Source: JARRJY01 sp037388705 | GTDB taxonomy: Bacteria > Pseudomonadota > Gammaproteobacteria > UBA6429 > Thiohalophilaceae | Assembly (NCBI GenBank): GCA_037388705.1 | Contig: JARRJY010000018.1 | Location: 1 to 36,609, forward strand | Reading direction: 5' to 3' | Length of the DNA stretch: 36,609 nt | Shown here: in pieces, positions 24,445 to 31,645 of the stretch | Layout: each line of letters begins with the position of its first letter | Numbering within the stretch: the first letter of the stretch is position 1 | The notes under the pieces: model-generated | Seen by the model: the letters and a program-made list of their open reading frames with translations, nothing else | Told to the model about the DNA's origin: nothing | Databases searched by the model: none | Made by a program: the position numbers and the translations under genes

Positions 24445-24480
24445 AGCGAGGTTGCCCCGCCAATAGGCACCCCCCTCGCT
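24445..24480 (-). terminator. Hairpin after the thioredoxin-like gene
   Basis: AGCGAGG (24445-24451) pairs with CCTCGCT (24474-24480), with an inner GCC-AATA-GGC hairpin. There is no T-tract on the minus strand, so it is a weak terminator or 3'-end stabiliser. Confidence 0.4.
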
Positions 24481-24490
24481 GTCAGCCTTG

Positions 24491-25051
24491 TCAGGTTTCA
24501 TCCTTCCATTTAATGGAACAACCCATGCTGGGGATTTGCTCAGCGGGACCTTTGCCGGTCTTGGCAACCTCTACCATCGCTTCAAACAGGTCTCGACGTG
24601 AATCCTCAGGGGCCGTCTCCTTGCGACTGGCGTCCAGACGGCCTCGATACTGCAGTTCCAGATCAGCGTTGTAGCCAAAAAAATCAGGGGTACACACCGC
24701 GCCGTAGGCCTTGGCCACAGCCTGGGATTCATCTATTAAATAAGGAAAGGGAAAATCATATTCTGCTGCCACCTTCCTCATATTCTCGAAGGAATCTTCC
24801 TCATATTGTGCAGGGTCATTGGCCATAATAGCCACACTGTTGATACCGTATTTTAATAATTCTTTTGTGTCACGCACCAGGCGCTCACGGATGGCTTTAA
24901 CATAAGGGCAGTGGTTACAGATAAACATGACCAGCAGCCCTTTTTCACCCACGCAGTCATTCAGAGTCCAGTTTTTTCCATCTATACCCGGCAAATCAAA
25001 ATCGATAGCAGGCTCACCAAAATCGCATACAGGTGTTTCTAAACTAACCAT
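24491..25051 (-). CDS. Thioredoxin-fold / AhpC-TSA-like redox protein
   Basis: A 186-residue cytoplasmic protein of the peroxiredoxin-like thioredoxin family. It starts with the substrate-strand pattern FGEPAIDFDLPGIDGKNWTLNDCVGEKGLLVMFICNHCPYVKAI. The active site is CNHC, a CXXC in which the second Cys is followed by the cis-Pro-like PYV. The cis-Pro loop is VCTPDFFGYN. This subgroup is common in bacteria but its substrate is unknown; disulfide exchange or peroxide reduction is likely. No signal peptide is visible. It is upstream of tkt on the same strand, with 360 nt between. Confidence 0.87.
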   Translation of the reverse strand: MVSLETPVCDFGEPAIDFDLPGIDGKNWTLNDCVGEKGLLVMFICNHCPYVKAIRERLVRDTKELLKYGINSVAIMANDPAQYEEDSFENMRKVAAEYDFPFPYLIDESQAVAKAYGAVCTPDFFGYNADLELQYRGRLDASRKETAPEDSRRDLFEAMVEVAKTGKGPAEQIPSMGCSIKWKDET

Positions 25052-25265
25052 ATTATTAAGTCTCTTTTGTTAAGTACCTGAATAAATTAAAAATATTTTT
25101 GTGACAAATTCTCACTTTTCATTTTTATTATTCAAGTTGGTCAAAATTCAGCCGAAATAGATTTTAACCCCCACGGAAATCTTAAGAAATACCATATTTT
25201 TTAGGGCTATTCTTATGCCCTTTTACATTAAGGATTAATGTTCATAACGTCCAAGGAGGATCAAG

Positions 25266-26093
25266 ATGTTACACACTATCTCTTTCAAGAGCGTGCAGCT
25301 TTTCTTTCGTACCCTGCTATTAAGTTGCCTGCTTTTTCTCGTACTTTCCGGGTCAGTTTCAGCCAGAACCATTAATTTTGTTGTCCAGCCTATATTTTCC
25401 CCTGAACAAACCCGCAAGGTTTACCAGCCGATCATTGATTATCTCGCAGAACAAACAGGTGAAGACTTTAAACTGGTAACAGCAAAAAGTTTCCTCTCCT
25501 ACTGGGAATTGATGAAAAGAAACGAGGACTATCACCTTATTTTGGATGCCGCCCACTTTACAGATTATCGTGTTTCAAAAATGGGCTACCGGGTGCTGGC
25601 TAAAATGCCAGAGTCCGTGAGTTTTACATTAATCACCAGTGAAAATAACCTGATACTGGACACTGATGAGCTGATTGGAAAGCCCGTTGCGACACTGCCA
25701 CCACCAAGCATGGGCTCAGTAAGAATTGCTCAAATGTTTCCTCACCCGGCAAGACAGCCCGAATTGTTCAGTGTTCCTTCTGCGATCCAGGCCATTGCTG
25801 ATGTAGAGAAAGGCAAATATACGGCTGCACTGGTTCCCTCGCCATTGCTGAATAATCACCCGGGCGTCAATGTTATCAAGGTTACCGAGTCCATTCCTCA
25901 CATGGCCATTTCAGCTTCACCCAAAATACCCGCATCCCTGCAAAACAAAATTCGCTCAGCGCTGATCGAAGCACATAAATCAGAACAGGGGCTTATATGT
26001 TTGAAAAAACTGGCTATAGAGAAATTTGAACCGGCAAATAACAACACTTATAAAGGATACCGTACGCTTCTGGCTGGTGTATGGGGTTATTAA
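25266..26093 (+). CDS. PhnD-like periplasmic substrate-binding protein (orphan)
   Basis: A 275-residue protein with a signal peptide (SCLLFLVLSGSVSA, cleavage near residue 34), followed by the PhnD/phosphonate-binding fold. Recognisable pieces are INFVVQPIFSPEQTRKVYQPIIDYLAEQTGEDFKLVTA, YHLILDAAHFTDYRVSKMGYRVLAKM and GKPVATLPPPSMGSVRIAQMF. No ABC permease or ATPase lies beside it, so the domain may act as a stand-alone sensor rather than a transporter part; the ligand cannot be inferred. A perfect AAGGAGG precedes the ATG. It lies just upstream of the metK promoter and is transcribed in the same direction. Confidence 0.85.
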   Translation: MLHTISFKSVQLFFRTLLLSCLLFLVLSGSVSARTINFVVQPIFSPEQTRKVYQPIIDYLAEQTGEDFKLVTAKSFLSYWELMKRNEDYHLILDAAHFTDYRVSKMGYRVLAKMPESVSFTLITSENNLILDTDELIGKPVATLPPPSMGSVRIAQMFPHPARQPELFSVPSAIQAIADVEKGKYTAALVPSPLLNNHPGVNVIKVTESIPHMAISASPKIPASLQNKIRSALIEAHKSEQGLICLKKLAIEKFEPANNNTYKGYRTLLAGVWGY

Positions 26094-26106
26094 CTCAAAT
26101 AGTCCC

Positions 26107-26134
26107 TTTACTTAATAAATAATATCTCTATAAT
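26107..26134 (+). promoter_or_regulatory. metK sigma70-type promoter
   Basis: TTTACT (26107-26112), 16-nt spacer, TATAAT (26129-26134). The predicted start near 26141 coincides with the first base pairs of the leader hairpin. Confidence 0.65.
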
Positions 26135-26140
26135 AATTTT

Positions 26141-26251
26141 CTCAGCGCCGATTTGAATTCAGATTGCGGGCGCTTTAAAAATACGGCTAAAGCGAGTGGA
26201 TTAGATCTAATTTCAAAAACCCGTTTTAGCCTGATAGCTAAAGCGGGTTTT
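26141..26251 (+). ncRNA. Candidate riboswitch/attenuator leader of metK
   Basis: The leader begins with a hairpin, AGCGCC (26144-26149) with GGCGCT (26169-26174), enclosing GATTTGAATTCAGATTGCG. Next comes GGCTAAAGCG (26185-26194), which can pair perfectly (one G-U) with CGTTTTAGCC (26222-26231) as an antiterminator. That same segment is needed for the terminator 26218-26249, so the two folds exclude each other. The hairpin loop TTTGAA (26152-26157) can also pair with TTCAAA (26212-26217), a possible pseudoknot. Position ahead of SAM synthetase suggests SAM, SAH or methionine as ligand; this is inference. It does not resemble the SAM-I, SAM-II, SMK or SAM/SAH consensus as I know them. Confidence 0.65.
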
Positions 26252-26254
26252 TTT
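26218..26254 (+). terminator. Intrinsic terminator in the metK leader
   Basis: AACCCGTTTTAGC (26218-26230) pairs with GCTAAAGCGGGTT (26237-26249) over 13 bp with one G-U and a 6-nt loop, followed by T residues. It ends 19 nt before the metK ATG, so it must be bypassed for metK to be expressed from the promoter at 26107. Confidence 0.9.
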
Positions 26255-26272
26255 ATTGAGGATTAAAAAATT

Positions 26273-27430
26273 ATGAGCGAATACTTGTTTACATCTGAAT
26301 CAGTTTCCGAAGGTCATCCAGATAAAGTTGCTGACCAGGTTTCTGATGCCATTCTTGATGCACTACTTGAACAGGATCCAAAAGCACGTGTTGCCTGTGA
26401 AACTCTTGTCAAAACCGGTATGGCTTTGGTTGCCGGTGAAATTACCACAACTGCTCAAATTGATTATGAACATGTTGTGCGTAACACCATTAAAGAAATC
26501 GGTTATAACAGCTCAGAAATGGGTTTTGACTGGGAAACCTGTGCGGTCCTTAATGGTCTTGGTAAACAATCGCCAGATATTGCAATGGGTGTCGATGAAA
26601 GCGAAGAAAAGGAACAGGGTGCAGGTGACCAGGGATTAATGTTTGGTTATGCCTCTAATGAAACAGATGTTCTCATGCCAGCACCAATTACCTATGCGCA
26701 TCGCCTGGTACAACGCCAGGCTGAAGTTCGTAAAAGCGGTGGCCTGCCATGGTTACGTCCTGATGCGAAAAGCCAGATAACCTTCCGCTACAAGGATGGA
26801 AAACCCGTCGGTATCGATGCGGTAGTCCTTTCTACACAACATGATCCTGATATTAACCAGACCACGTTAAAAGATGCGGTTATGGATGAAATCATTAAAC
26901 ATGTCTTACCTGCTGAATGGCTGGATAAGGATACCAAGTACTTCATTAATCCAACCGGGCGGTTTGTTATCGGTGGCCCGGTAGGAGATTGTGGCCTGAC
27001 TGGCCGAAAAATTATTGTTGATACCTACGGCGGTATGGCTCGTCATGGTGGCGGTGCGTTTTCAGGTAAGGATCCATCAAAAGTTGATCGCTCTGCTGCT
27101 TATGCCGGCCGTTACGTGGCGAAAAACATTGTTGCTGCCGGGCTGGCTGAGCGCTGTGAAATCCAGGTGTCCTACGCAATTGGTGTTTCTGAACCAACTT
27201 CAATTTCAGTTGATACCTTTGGTACCGGTGAAGTGTCTGATCATCGCATCGTTCAACTTGTCCGTGACCAGTTTGATTTACGTGCCGGTGGACTGGTGAA
27301 AATGCTGGATCTGTTGCATCCGATTTACCGACAAACTGCCGCTTACGGTCACCTGGGTCGTGAAGATCTGGGAGTAAGCTGGGAAAAAACTGACAAGGCA
27401 GATGCCCTGCGTGATGCAGCTGGCCTGTAA
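26273..27430 (+). CDS. metK: S-adenosylmethionine synthetase
   Basis: A 385-residue SAM synthetase (methionine + ATP to SAM). It carries the family blocks LFTSESVSEGHPDKVADQVSDAILDA, the ATP loop GAGDQGLMFGYA, the Mg-binding HGGGAFSGKDPSKVDRSAAYAGRY and VSYAIGVSEPTS. The length and frame are normal. The ribosome site, GAGGAT (26258-26263), is 9 nt upstream of the ATG. It is followed by the SAH riboswitch and ahcY, and by metF, as a methyl-cycle block, and is preceded by a terminator/antiterminator leader. Confidence 0.98.
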   Translation: MSEYLFTSESVSEGHPDKVADQVSDAILDALLEQDPKARVACETLVKTGMALVAGEITTTAQIDYEHVVRNTIKEIGYNSSEMGFDWETCAVLNGLGKQSPDIAMGVDESEEKEQGAGDQGLMFGYASNETDVLMPAPITYAHRLVQRQAEVRKSGGLPWLRPDAKSQITFRYKDGKPVGIDAVVLSTQHDPDINQTTLKDAVMDEIIKHVLPAEWLDKDTKYFINPTGRFVIGGPVGDCGLTGRKIIVDTYGGMARHGGGAFSGKDPSKVDRSAAYAGRYVAKNIVAAGLAERCEIQVSYAIGVSEPTSISVDTFGTGEVSDHRIVQLVRDQFDLRAGGLVKMLDLLHPIYRQTAAYGHLGREDLGVSWEKTDKADALRDAAGL

Positions 27431-27452
27431 CACGTAACATATTTTGACTTAA

Positions 27453-27486
27453 ACAACCCTCGCGCTGTTTAAACGCGGGTGGTTGT
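27453..27486 (+). promoter_or_regulatory. Hairpin after metK
   Basis: ACAACCCTCGCG (27453-27464) pairs with CGCGGGTGGTTGT (27474-27486) over 12 bp with one bulge and a 9-nt loop. There is no T-tract on the plus strand, so it is a weak terminator or an mRNA 3'-end protector. Confidence 0.5.
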
Positions 27487-27496
27487 AGATTAAAAT
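27468..27496 (+). promoter_or_regulatory. Possible ahcY promoter
   Basis: TTTAAA (27468-27473), 17-nt spacer, TAAAAT (27491-27496), which would start transcription just before the SAH riboswitch P1 helix. The hexamers are imperfect. Confidence 0.35.
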
Positions 27497-27509
27497 ACCC
27501 GAACCTACC

Positions 27510-27590
27510 GACTTTCGAGGGGCGCTGCAGCGAGTGGACACTCGTCAGGCTCGAAAGTCACAGGTCAATTCTTGAAAAACGGCGCTCCCT
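27510..27590 (+). ncRNA. SAH riboswitch upstream of ahcY
   Basis: This matches the known S-adenosylhomocysteine riboswitch. P1 is a perfect 10-bp helix (27510-27519 with 27550-27559). The conserved core GAGGGGCGCTGCAGCGAG is followed by helix CGAGT/ACTCG (27531-27535 with 27540-27544) and CAGGCTCG. A pseudoknot forms between GGGGCGCT (27519-27526) and GGCGCTCC (27581-27588), with the conserved AAAAAC before it. In the known class SAH binding raises expression of SAH hydrolase. The structure ends about 23 nt before the ribosome site. Confidence 0.93.
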
Positions 27591-27625
27591 AGTATTTGAA
27601 CATTAATATACAAAGGAGACGTACT

Positions 27626-29035
27626 ATGTCCGCACCTGAAGGCTTTACTGATTATAAAGTGGCAGATATTTCCCTGGCTGACTGGGGCCGCAAGGAAATT
27701 GCTATTGCTGAAACGGAAATGCCCGGCCTGATGGCATTACGTGAAGAATACGGTGACCGCAAACCACTTAAAGGCGCCCGTATCATGGGTAGTCTGCACA
27801 TGACCATTCAAACTGCCGTGTTAATCGAAACTCTGGTTGAACTTGGAGCGGAAGTTCGCTGGGTATCCTGCAATATTTTCTCAACCCAGGACCATGCTGC
27901 TGCTGCGATTGCTGCACGAGGTATCCCTGTTTATGCCTGGAAAGGCGAAACCATTGAAGAATACTGGTGGTGCACAGAACAGGCTTTGACCTGGCCTGAT
28001 GGCAAGTTACCTAACATGATCCTGGATGACGGTGGTGACGCCACGTTACTGGTACATAAAGGTGCCGAGTTTGAAAAAGCTGGTAGTGTACCTGATGCAC
28101 AGAAAGGTGATAACGAAGAGTGGGTTGCGATCCTTAATGTGTTACGCAATACAAAAGAAAAGGATAAGTGGAGCAAGATTGCAGAGAGTATAAAAGGTGT
28201 AACTGAAGAAACTACGACTGGCGTTCATCGTTTATATCATATGATGGAAGCAGGTGAGCTGTTATTCCCTGCCATGAATGTGAATGACTCCGCAACAAAA
28301 TCGAAATTCGATAACCTGTATGGTTGCCGTGAATCATTAATCGATAGTATCAAACGCGCCACTGACGTGATGATCGCCGGTAAAATCTGTGTAGTACTGG
28401 GTTACGGAGATGTGGGTAAAGGTTGTGCACAGGCTTACCGTGGTATGGGTGCAACAGTATGGGTCACTGAAATCGATCCTATTTGTGCACTGCAAGCGGC
28501 TATGGAAGGGTATCGTGTTGTTGATATGGATGAAGCATGCAAACAAGGTGACATCTTTGTTACAACAACAGGTAATGTAAATGTTATTGATCATGACCAT
28601 ATGCTTGCCATGAAAAATGAAGCCATTGTCTGCAATATCGGTCATTTTGATTCTGAGATAAATATTGCTTCACTGGAAAAATATGAATGGGAAGAAATAA
28701 AACCACAGGTTGATCATGTTATCTTTCCTGATGGCAAACGCATTATCGTACTGGCGAAAGGTCGCCTGGTTAACCTGGGTTGCGCAACCGGTCACCCAAG
28801 CTTCGTAATGTCTGCTTCTTTCACCAACCAGGTTATGGCACAGATTGAATTCTTTACTAATGCAGAAAAGTACGAAAACAAGGTATATATCTTGCCGAAG
28901 ATCCTTGATGAAAAAGTCGCACGTCTGCACCTGAAGAAAATTGGCGTTCACCTCACTGAATTAAGCCAGGCACAAGCTGACTATATCGGCGTACCGGTAG
29001 AAGGTCCTTATAAACCTGAACACTATCGTTACTAG
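27626..29035 (+). CDS. ahcY: S-adenosylhomocysteine hydrolase
   Basis: A 469-residue NAD-dependent SAH hydrolase (SAH to adenosine and homocysteine), which removes the inhibitory by-product of methylation. It shows GSLHMTIQTAVLIETLVELGAEVRW, the NAD loop VLGYGDVGKGCAQAYRGMG, NIGHFDSEI and the C-terminal GVPVEGPYKPEHYRY. The start at 27626 is set by AAAGGAG 8-14 nt upstream; an in-frame TTG at 27596 is less likely because it overlaps the riboswitch region. The long form (near residues 150-190 it carries an insert with GAEFEKAGSVPD) is common in proteobacteria. It lies between metK and metF. Confidence 0.97.
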   Translation: MSAPEGFTDYKVADISLADWGRKEIAIAETEMPGLMALREEYGDRKPLKGARIMGSLHMTIQTAVLIETLVELGAEVRWVSCNIFSTQDHAAAAIAARGIPVYAWKGETIEEYWWCTEQALTWPDGKLPNMILDDGGDATLLVHKGAEFEKAGSVPDAQKGDNEEWVAILNVLRNTKEKDKWSKIAESIKGVTEETTTGVHRLYHMMEAGELLFPAMNVNDSATKSKFDNLYGCRESLIDSIKRATDVMIAGKICVVLGYGDVGKGCAQAYRGMGATVWVTEIDPICALQAAMEGYRVVDMDEACKQGDIFVTTTGNVNVIDHDHMLAMKNEAIVCNIGHFDSEINIASLEKYEWEEIKPQVDHVIFPDGKRIIVLAKGRLVNLGCATGHPSFVMSASFTNQVMAQIEFFTNAEKYENKVYILPKILDEKVARLHLKKIGVHLTELSQAQADYIGVPVEGPYKPEHYRY

Positions 29036-29065
29036 TAACCGGCTTGTTTTTTAGGAGCTGTACTT

Positions 29066-29914
29066 ATGGAAACACAGCAAAAATACAGACCGGTTTTTAG
29101 CGTTGAGTTTTTTCCACCCAAGACAGTCGAGGGTGGAAAAAAACTTGTTGCCACACGTTCTCGTCTTGCTGAAGTAATGAAGCCTGCTTTCTACTCGGTC
29201 ACCTATGGTGCTGGGGGAAGTACCCAGGAAGGCACTTTTTCGGTCGTCAATGAGATACAAGCTGCCGGTTATGATGCTGCTCCACACCTGTCCTGTATCG
29301 GTTCAACGCGTAATGACATCCGGGGGATACTCAAGGGCTTCATCGATGATGGAATAAACCGGATCGTGGCCCTGCGTGGTGACCTGCCATCCGGCATGGG
29401 TGCCAGCGGTGAACTGCATTATGCTAATGAACTTGTTGAGTTTATTCGCCAGGAGACGGGGGATCATTTTACAATTGAAGTTGCTGCCTATCCGGAAGTT
29501 CATCCCCAGGCCAAATCGGCAGAAGATGATCTCAATAACTTCAAACGCAAAATTGATGCCGGTGCCAACGAAGCTATTACACAGTATTTCTTTAATCCTG
29601 ATGCCTATTTCAGGTTTGTTGATGACTGTGAAACACTGGGCATTGATGTGCCAATCATCCCTGGCATTATGCCTATCACTAACTACAAGCAACTGGCACG
29701 ATTCTCTGATATGTGTGGCGCAGAAATTCCACGCTGGATCAGGAAACGCCTGGAAGGCTTTGGTGATGATATTGATGCCATTAAGGCCTTTGGTGAAGAT
29801 GTCGTAAGTGAAATGTGTCAGCAATTACTGGATGCCGGCGCACCCGGTTTACATTTCTACACCATGAACCAGGCTGAACCTACTTTAGCTATCTGGGACA
29901 ACCTGGGGCTTTAA
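29066..29914 (+). CDS. metF: 5,10-methylenetetrahydrofolate reductase
   Basis: A 282-residue FAD enzyme making 5-methyl-THF, the methyl donor for homocysteine remethylation. It begins with FSVEFFPPKTVEGGKKL and has FYSVTYGAGGST, the active-site region RIVALRGDLP, TIEVAAYPEVHPQA and the C-terminal GAPGLHFYTMNQAEPT. AGGAG lies 9 nt upstream. It follows ahcY by 30 nt, so they should be co-transcribed, and it ends in a good terminator. A methionine synthase gene is not in the window. Confidence 0.97.
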   Translation: METQQKYRPVFSVEFFPPKTVEGGKKLVATRSRLAEVMKPAFYSVTYGAGGSTQEGTFSVVNEIQAAGYDAAPHLSCIGSTRNDIRGILKGFIDDGINRIVALRGDLPSGMGASGELHYANELVEFIRQETGDHFTIEVAAYPEVHPQAKSAEDDLNNFKRKIDAGANEAITQYFFNPDAYFRFVDDCETLGIDVPIIPGIMPITNYKQLARFSDMCGAEIPRWIRKRLEGFGDDIDAIKAFGEDVVSEMCQQLLDAGAPGLHFYTMNQAEPTLAIWDNLGL

Positions 29915-29929
29915 CTACTCCCTTTACAA

Positions 29930-29964
29930 GCAGGCCAGTTTCTTCTTGCTGGCCTGCCCTTTCT
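29930..29964 (+). terminator. Terminator after metF
   Basis: GCAGGCCAG (29930-29938) pairs perfectly with CTGGCCTGC (29949-29957), 10-nt T-rich loop, then CCTTTCTT. Confidence 0.85.
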
Positions 29965-29972
29965 TAACCTGT

Positions 29973-30001
29973 TTGACACGACAGTTTCACTAAACTGTCA
30001 T
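29973..30001 (+). promoter_or_regulatory. Candidate promoter with overlapping palindrome
   Basis: A consensus -35 TTGACA (29973-29978) with a weak -10 about 17-19 nt on. Between them lies a perfect palindrome GACAGTTT-CACT-AAACTGTC (29980-29999), well placed for a repressor. Confidence 0.45.
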
Positions 30002-30052
30002 AACAATTTTCTAAAGTAAGGCCATGTTAATTATGCAAAGAGGAACGTGGCC

Positions 30053-30301
30053 ATGCCCGCATATCGCCTGATGGAATTAAAAAAAGTCCCTGCTCCCAAA
30101 AACATGGATAATTACAACTGGTATTACTACATCATTTCCAATGAGATGAACCAGATTACCGGGTATCGGGAAGGAAGCAAAAAGGAAATAGAAACCTACC
30201 TTAAGGAAACCCTGTGCAGGTTGAATAAAAAATTCAAAATTTCCCAAGAAAGTTATCAAAAACACGTTCGAAAAGCTTACGAGCCGGGCGTTTCCTATTG
30301 A
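30053..30301 (+). CDS. Small unknown protein
   Basis: An 82-residue basic soluble protein starting MPAYRLMELKKVPAPKNMDN. It has an aromatic patch NWYYYIISNEMNQITGYREGSKKEIETYLKETLCRLNKKF and ends KAYEPGVSY. I do not recognise the family and see no signal peptide or transmembrane segment. The ATG at 30053 is chosen because AGAGGAA lies 8 nt upstream; a GTG at 30047 is too close to it. It has its own promoter-like region with a palindrome after the metF terminator and lies 70 nt before rsmE. Confidence 0.7.
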   Translation: MPAYRLMELKKVPAPKNMDNYNWYYYIISNEMNQITGYREGSKKEIETYLKETLCRLNKKFKISQESYQKHVRKAYEPGVSY

Positions 30302-30335
30302 TATTACATTGATAGCTTCACGAACCTGTTAAAGC

Positions 30336-30364
30336 TTGTGTTAACGACCCTTTTTCCGTTATCT
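30336..30364 (+). promoter_or_regulatory. Possible rsmE promoter
   Basis: TTGTGT (30336-30341), 17-nt spacer, TTATCT (30359-30364). The -10 ends only 7 nt before the rsmE ATG and there is no Shine-Dalgarno, so the transcript could be leaderless. Confidence 0.35.
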
Positions 30365-30371
30365 TGCGCTG

Positions 30372-31109
30372 ATGCGTATTCCCCGAATATACATCAGCAA
30401 CCATCTTAAAGCTGGTTCTACGATTGAACTTGATGATCGCGCTTTTCAGCATACAGTTAAGGTATTACGTCTGCGTGAAGATTCAGAAATCATCCTGTTT
30501 AACGGTTCGGGTGGTGAATACTCGGCAACTCTAACAAAAGTCACAAAGAAACAGGCTGTAGCCGAGGTAAACGATTTCTTTGAGAAGGAAAGCGAATCCC
30601 CATTGTCCATTCATCTTGCTCTCGGTATCTCCAAAGGTGAACGTATGGATTTTGCCATCCAGAAATCTGTTGAGCTTGGGGTGACAGAGATTACACCATT
30701 ATATACAGAGCGTTGTGTGGTTAACCTTGATGCAAAACGTGAAGCTAAACGACTGGATCATTGGCAGGGTATTATTATCAGTGCCTGTGAACAAAGTGGC
30801 CGTAACACTGTTCCACAACTACATAAGCCCGTTGATATACGAAAAAGTTTTTCTGGTTTGCCCGAAACCGATATAAAGCTGACACTCAGTCCGTATGCTA
30901 AACAGAGCCTCAAGGAACTTAAAATACCTGGTAACGGGGTACTGATCATGATTGGTCCGGAGGGTGGTTTAAGCGAACAGGAAGTGGAACTGGCTGTTAA
31001 GCATAATTTTTCTGCTATGCGCATGGGGCCAAGGATTTTACGCACGGAAACAGCTGCAATCACTGCAATAAGTGCTATCCAGACATTATGGGGTGATCTG
31101 GCTTTATAA
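30372..31109 (+). CDS. rsmE: 16S rRNA m3U1498 methyltransferase
   Basis: A 245-residue SPOUT-class methyltransferase that methylates U1498 of 16S rRNA with SAM. The N-terminal PUA-like part (RIPRIYISNHLKAGSTIELDDRAFQHTVKVLRLREDSEIILFNGSGGEYSA) is typical. The knotted SAM-binding C-terminus has the signatures VLIMIGPEGGLSEQEVELAV and MRMGPRILRTETAAITAIS. The length is normal. It ends 4 nt from the convergent cheW-like gene. Its place after metK-ahcY-metF fits a SAM consumer at the end of a SAM-cycle block. Confidence 0.96.
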   Translation: MRIPRIYISNHLKAGSTIELDDRAFQHTVKVLRLREDSEIILFNGSGGEYSATLTKVTKKQAVAEVNDFFEKESESPLSIHLALGISKGERMDFAIQKSVELGVTEITPLYTERCVVNLDAKREAKRLDHWQGIIISACEQSGRNTVPQLHKPVDIRKSFSGLPETDIKLTLSPYAKQSLKELKIPGNGVLIMIGPEGGLSEQEVELAVKHNFSAMRMGPRILRTETAAITAISAIQTLWGDLAL

Positions 31110-31113
31110 ATAA

Positions 31114-31632
31114 TTATACGTGTAGATTTTCAATGCGCTGTTCCAGGTTATCAATATTTGGAATGAATGCATCACCGCTTTCCATTTTGACATAGCCCGC
31201 AATAGAGACATTTTCAGCTGACTGTTTATCTTCATCCCAATTGATATTCTGTGGTTGTACCAGTGTCAAACTGGGTATACCCTGCAACAGGATCGCAATA
31301 TAAGGCACCTTGGGGTTGGAATTAAGCGTATTAAGTATCGCAATACGCGGGCCGGTTTTTTCTATCACCTCATCACCCGTTAACGCTTCTAAAGAGACTA
31401 ATGGGACTTTTCGATCACGCCATTGAAGATTACCTATTAACCAGCTTGGTCCGTCTGCAACCGCATCCGGGTCATTGTAAGCGATTACTTCCGCCACAGC
31501 CGCATTTGGCAACAGGGCATCTTTTTGGTACAACGGGATCTTAAGACAATGCACGGCCTGGTATTGCTTACCATGCACTGATAATCGCTCCTGGTTAGCT
31601 CGATGAACACTGATATCTGTAACATCTACCAT
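31114..31632 (-). CDS. CheW-like scaffold protein
   Basis: A 172-residue CheW-domain protein (VHCLKIPLYQKDALLPNAAVAEVIAYNDPDA, GNLQWRDRKVPLVSLEALTGDE, a late GYVKMESGDAFIPNIDNLE). CheW proteins couple receptors to the CheA kinase. In Pil-Chp systems the downstream CheW-like protein is ChpC, which would fit its place after the CheB-like gene. AGAGGCAGG precedes the ATG. It is 13 nt from the cheB-like gene in the same direction. Confidence 0.85.
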   Translation of the reverse strand: MVDVTDISVHRANQERLSVHGKQYQAVHCLKIPLYQKDALLPNAAVAEVIAYNDPDAVADGPSWLIGNLQWRDRKVPLVSLEALTGDEVIEKTGPRIAILNTLNSNPKVPYIAILLQGIPSLTLVQPQNINWDEDKQSAENVSIAGYVKMESGDAFIPNIDNLEQRIENLHV

Positions 31633-31645
31633 TTGCCTGCCTCTT

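Larger units (their letters stand above)
24131..24490 (-). other. Long tkt leader / intergenic region
   Basis: A 360-nt gene-free region between the thioredoxin-like gene and tkt, read on the minus strand. From upstream it contains a hairpin near 24445-24480, a mixed stretch with no clear ORF, a four-way-junction fold at 24165-24232, then a T-rich tract and the tkt ribosome site. I could not place a confident promoter. Confidence 0.6.

Noticed and set aside
24131..24490. TPP riboswitch ahead of transketolase
   Set aside because: The conserved CTGAGA and ACCTGA segments of the TPP class are absent.
27615..27625. MetJ box (AGACGTCT-like) before ahcY
   Set aside because: Only one imperfect AGACGTAC copy is present; MetJ needs tandem boxes, and the site overlaps the ribosome-binding region.
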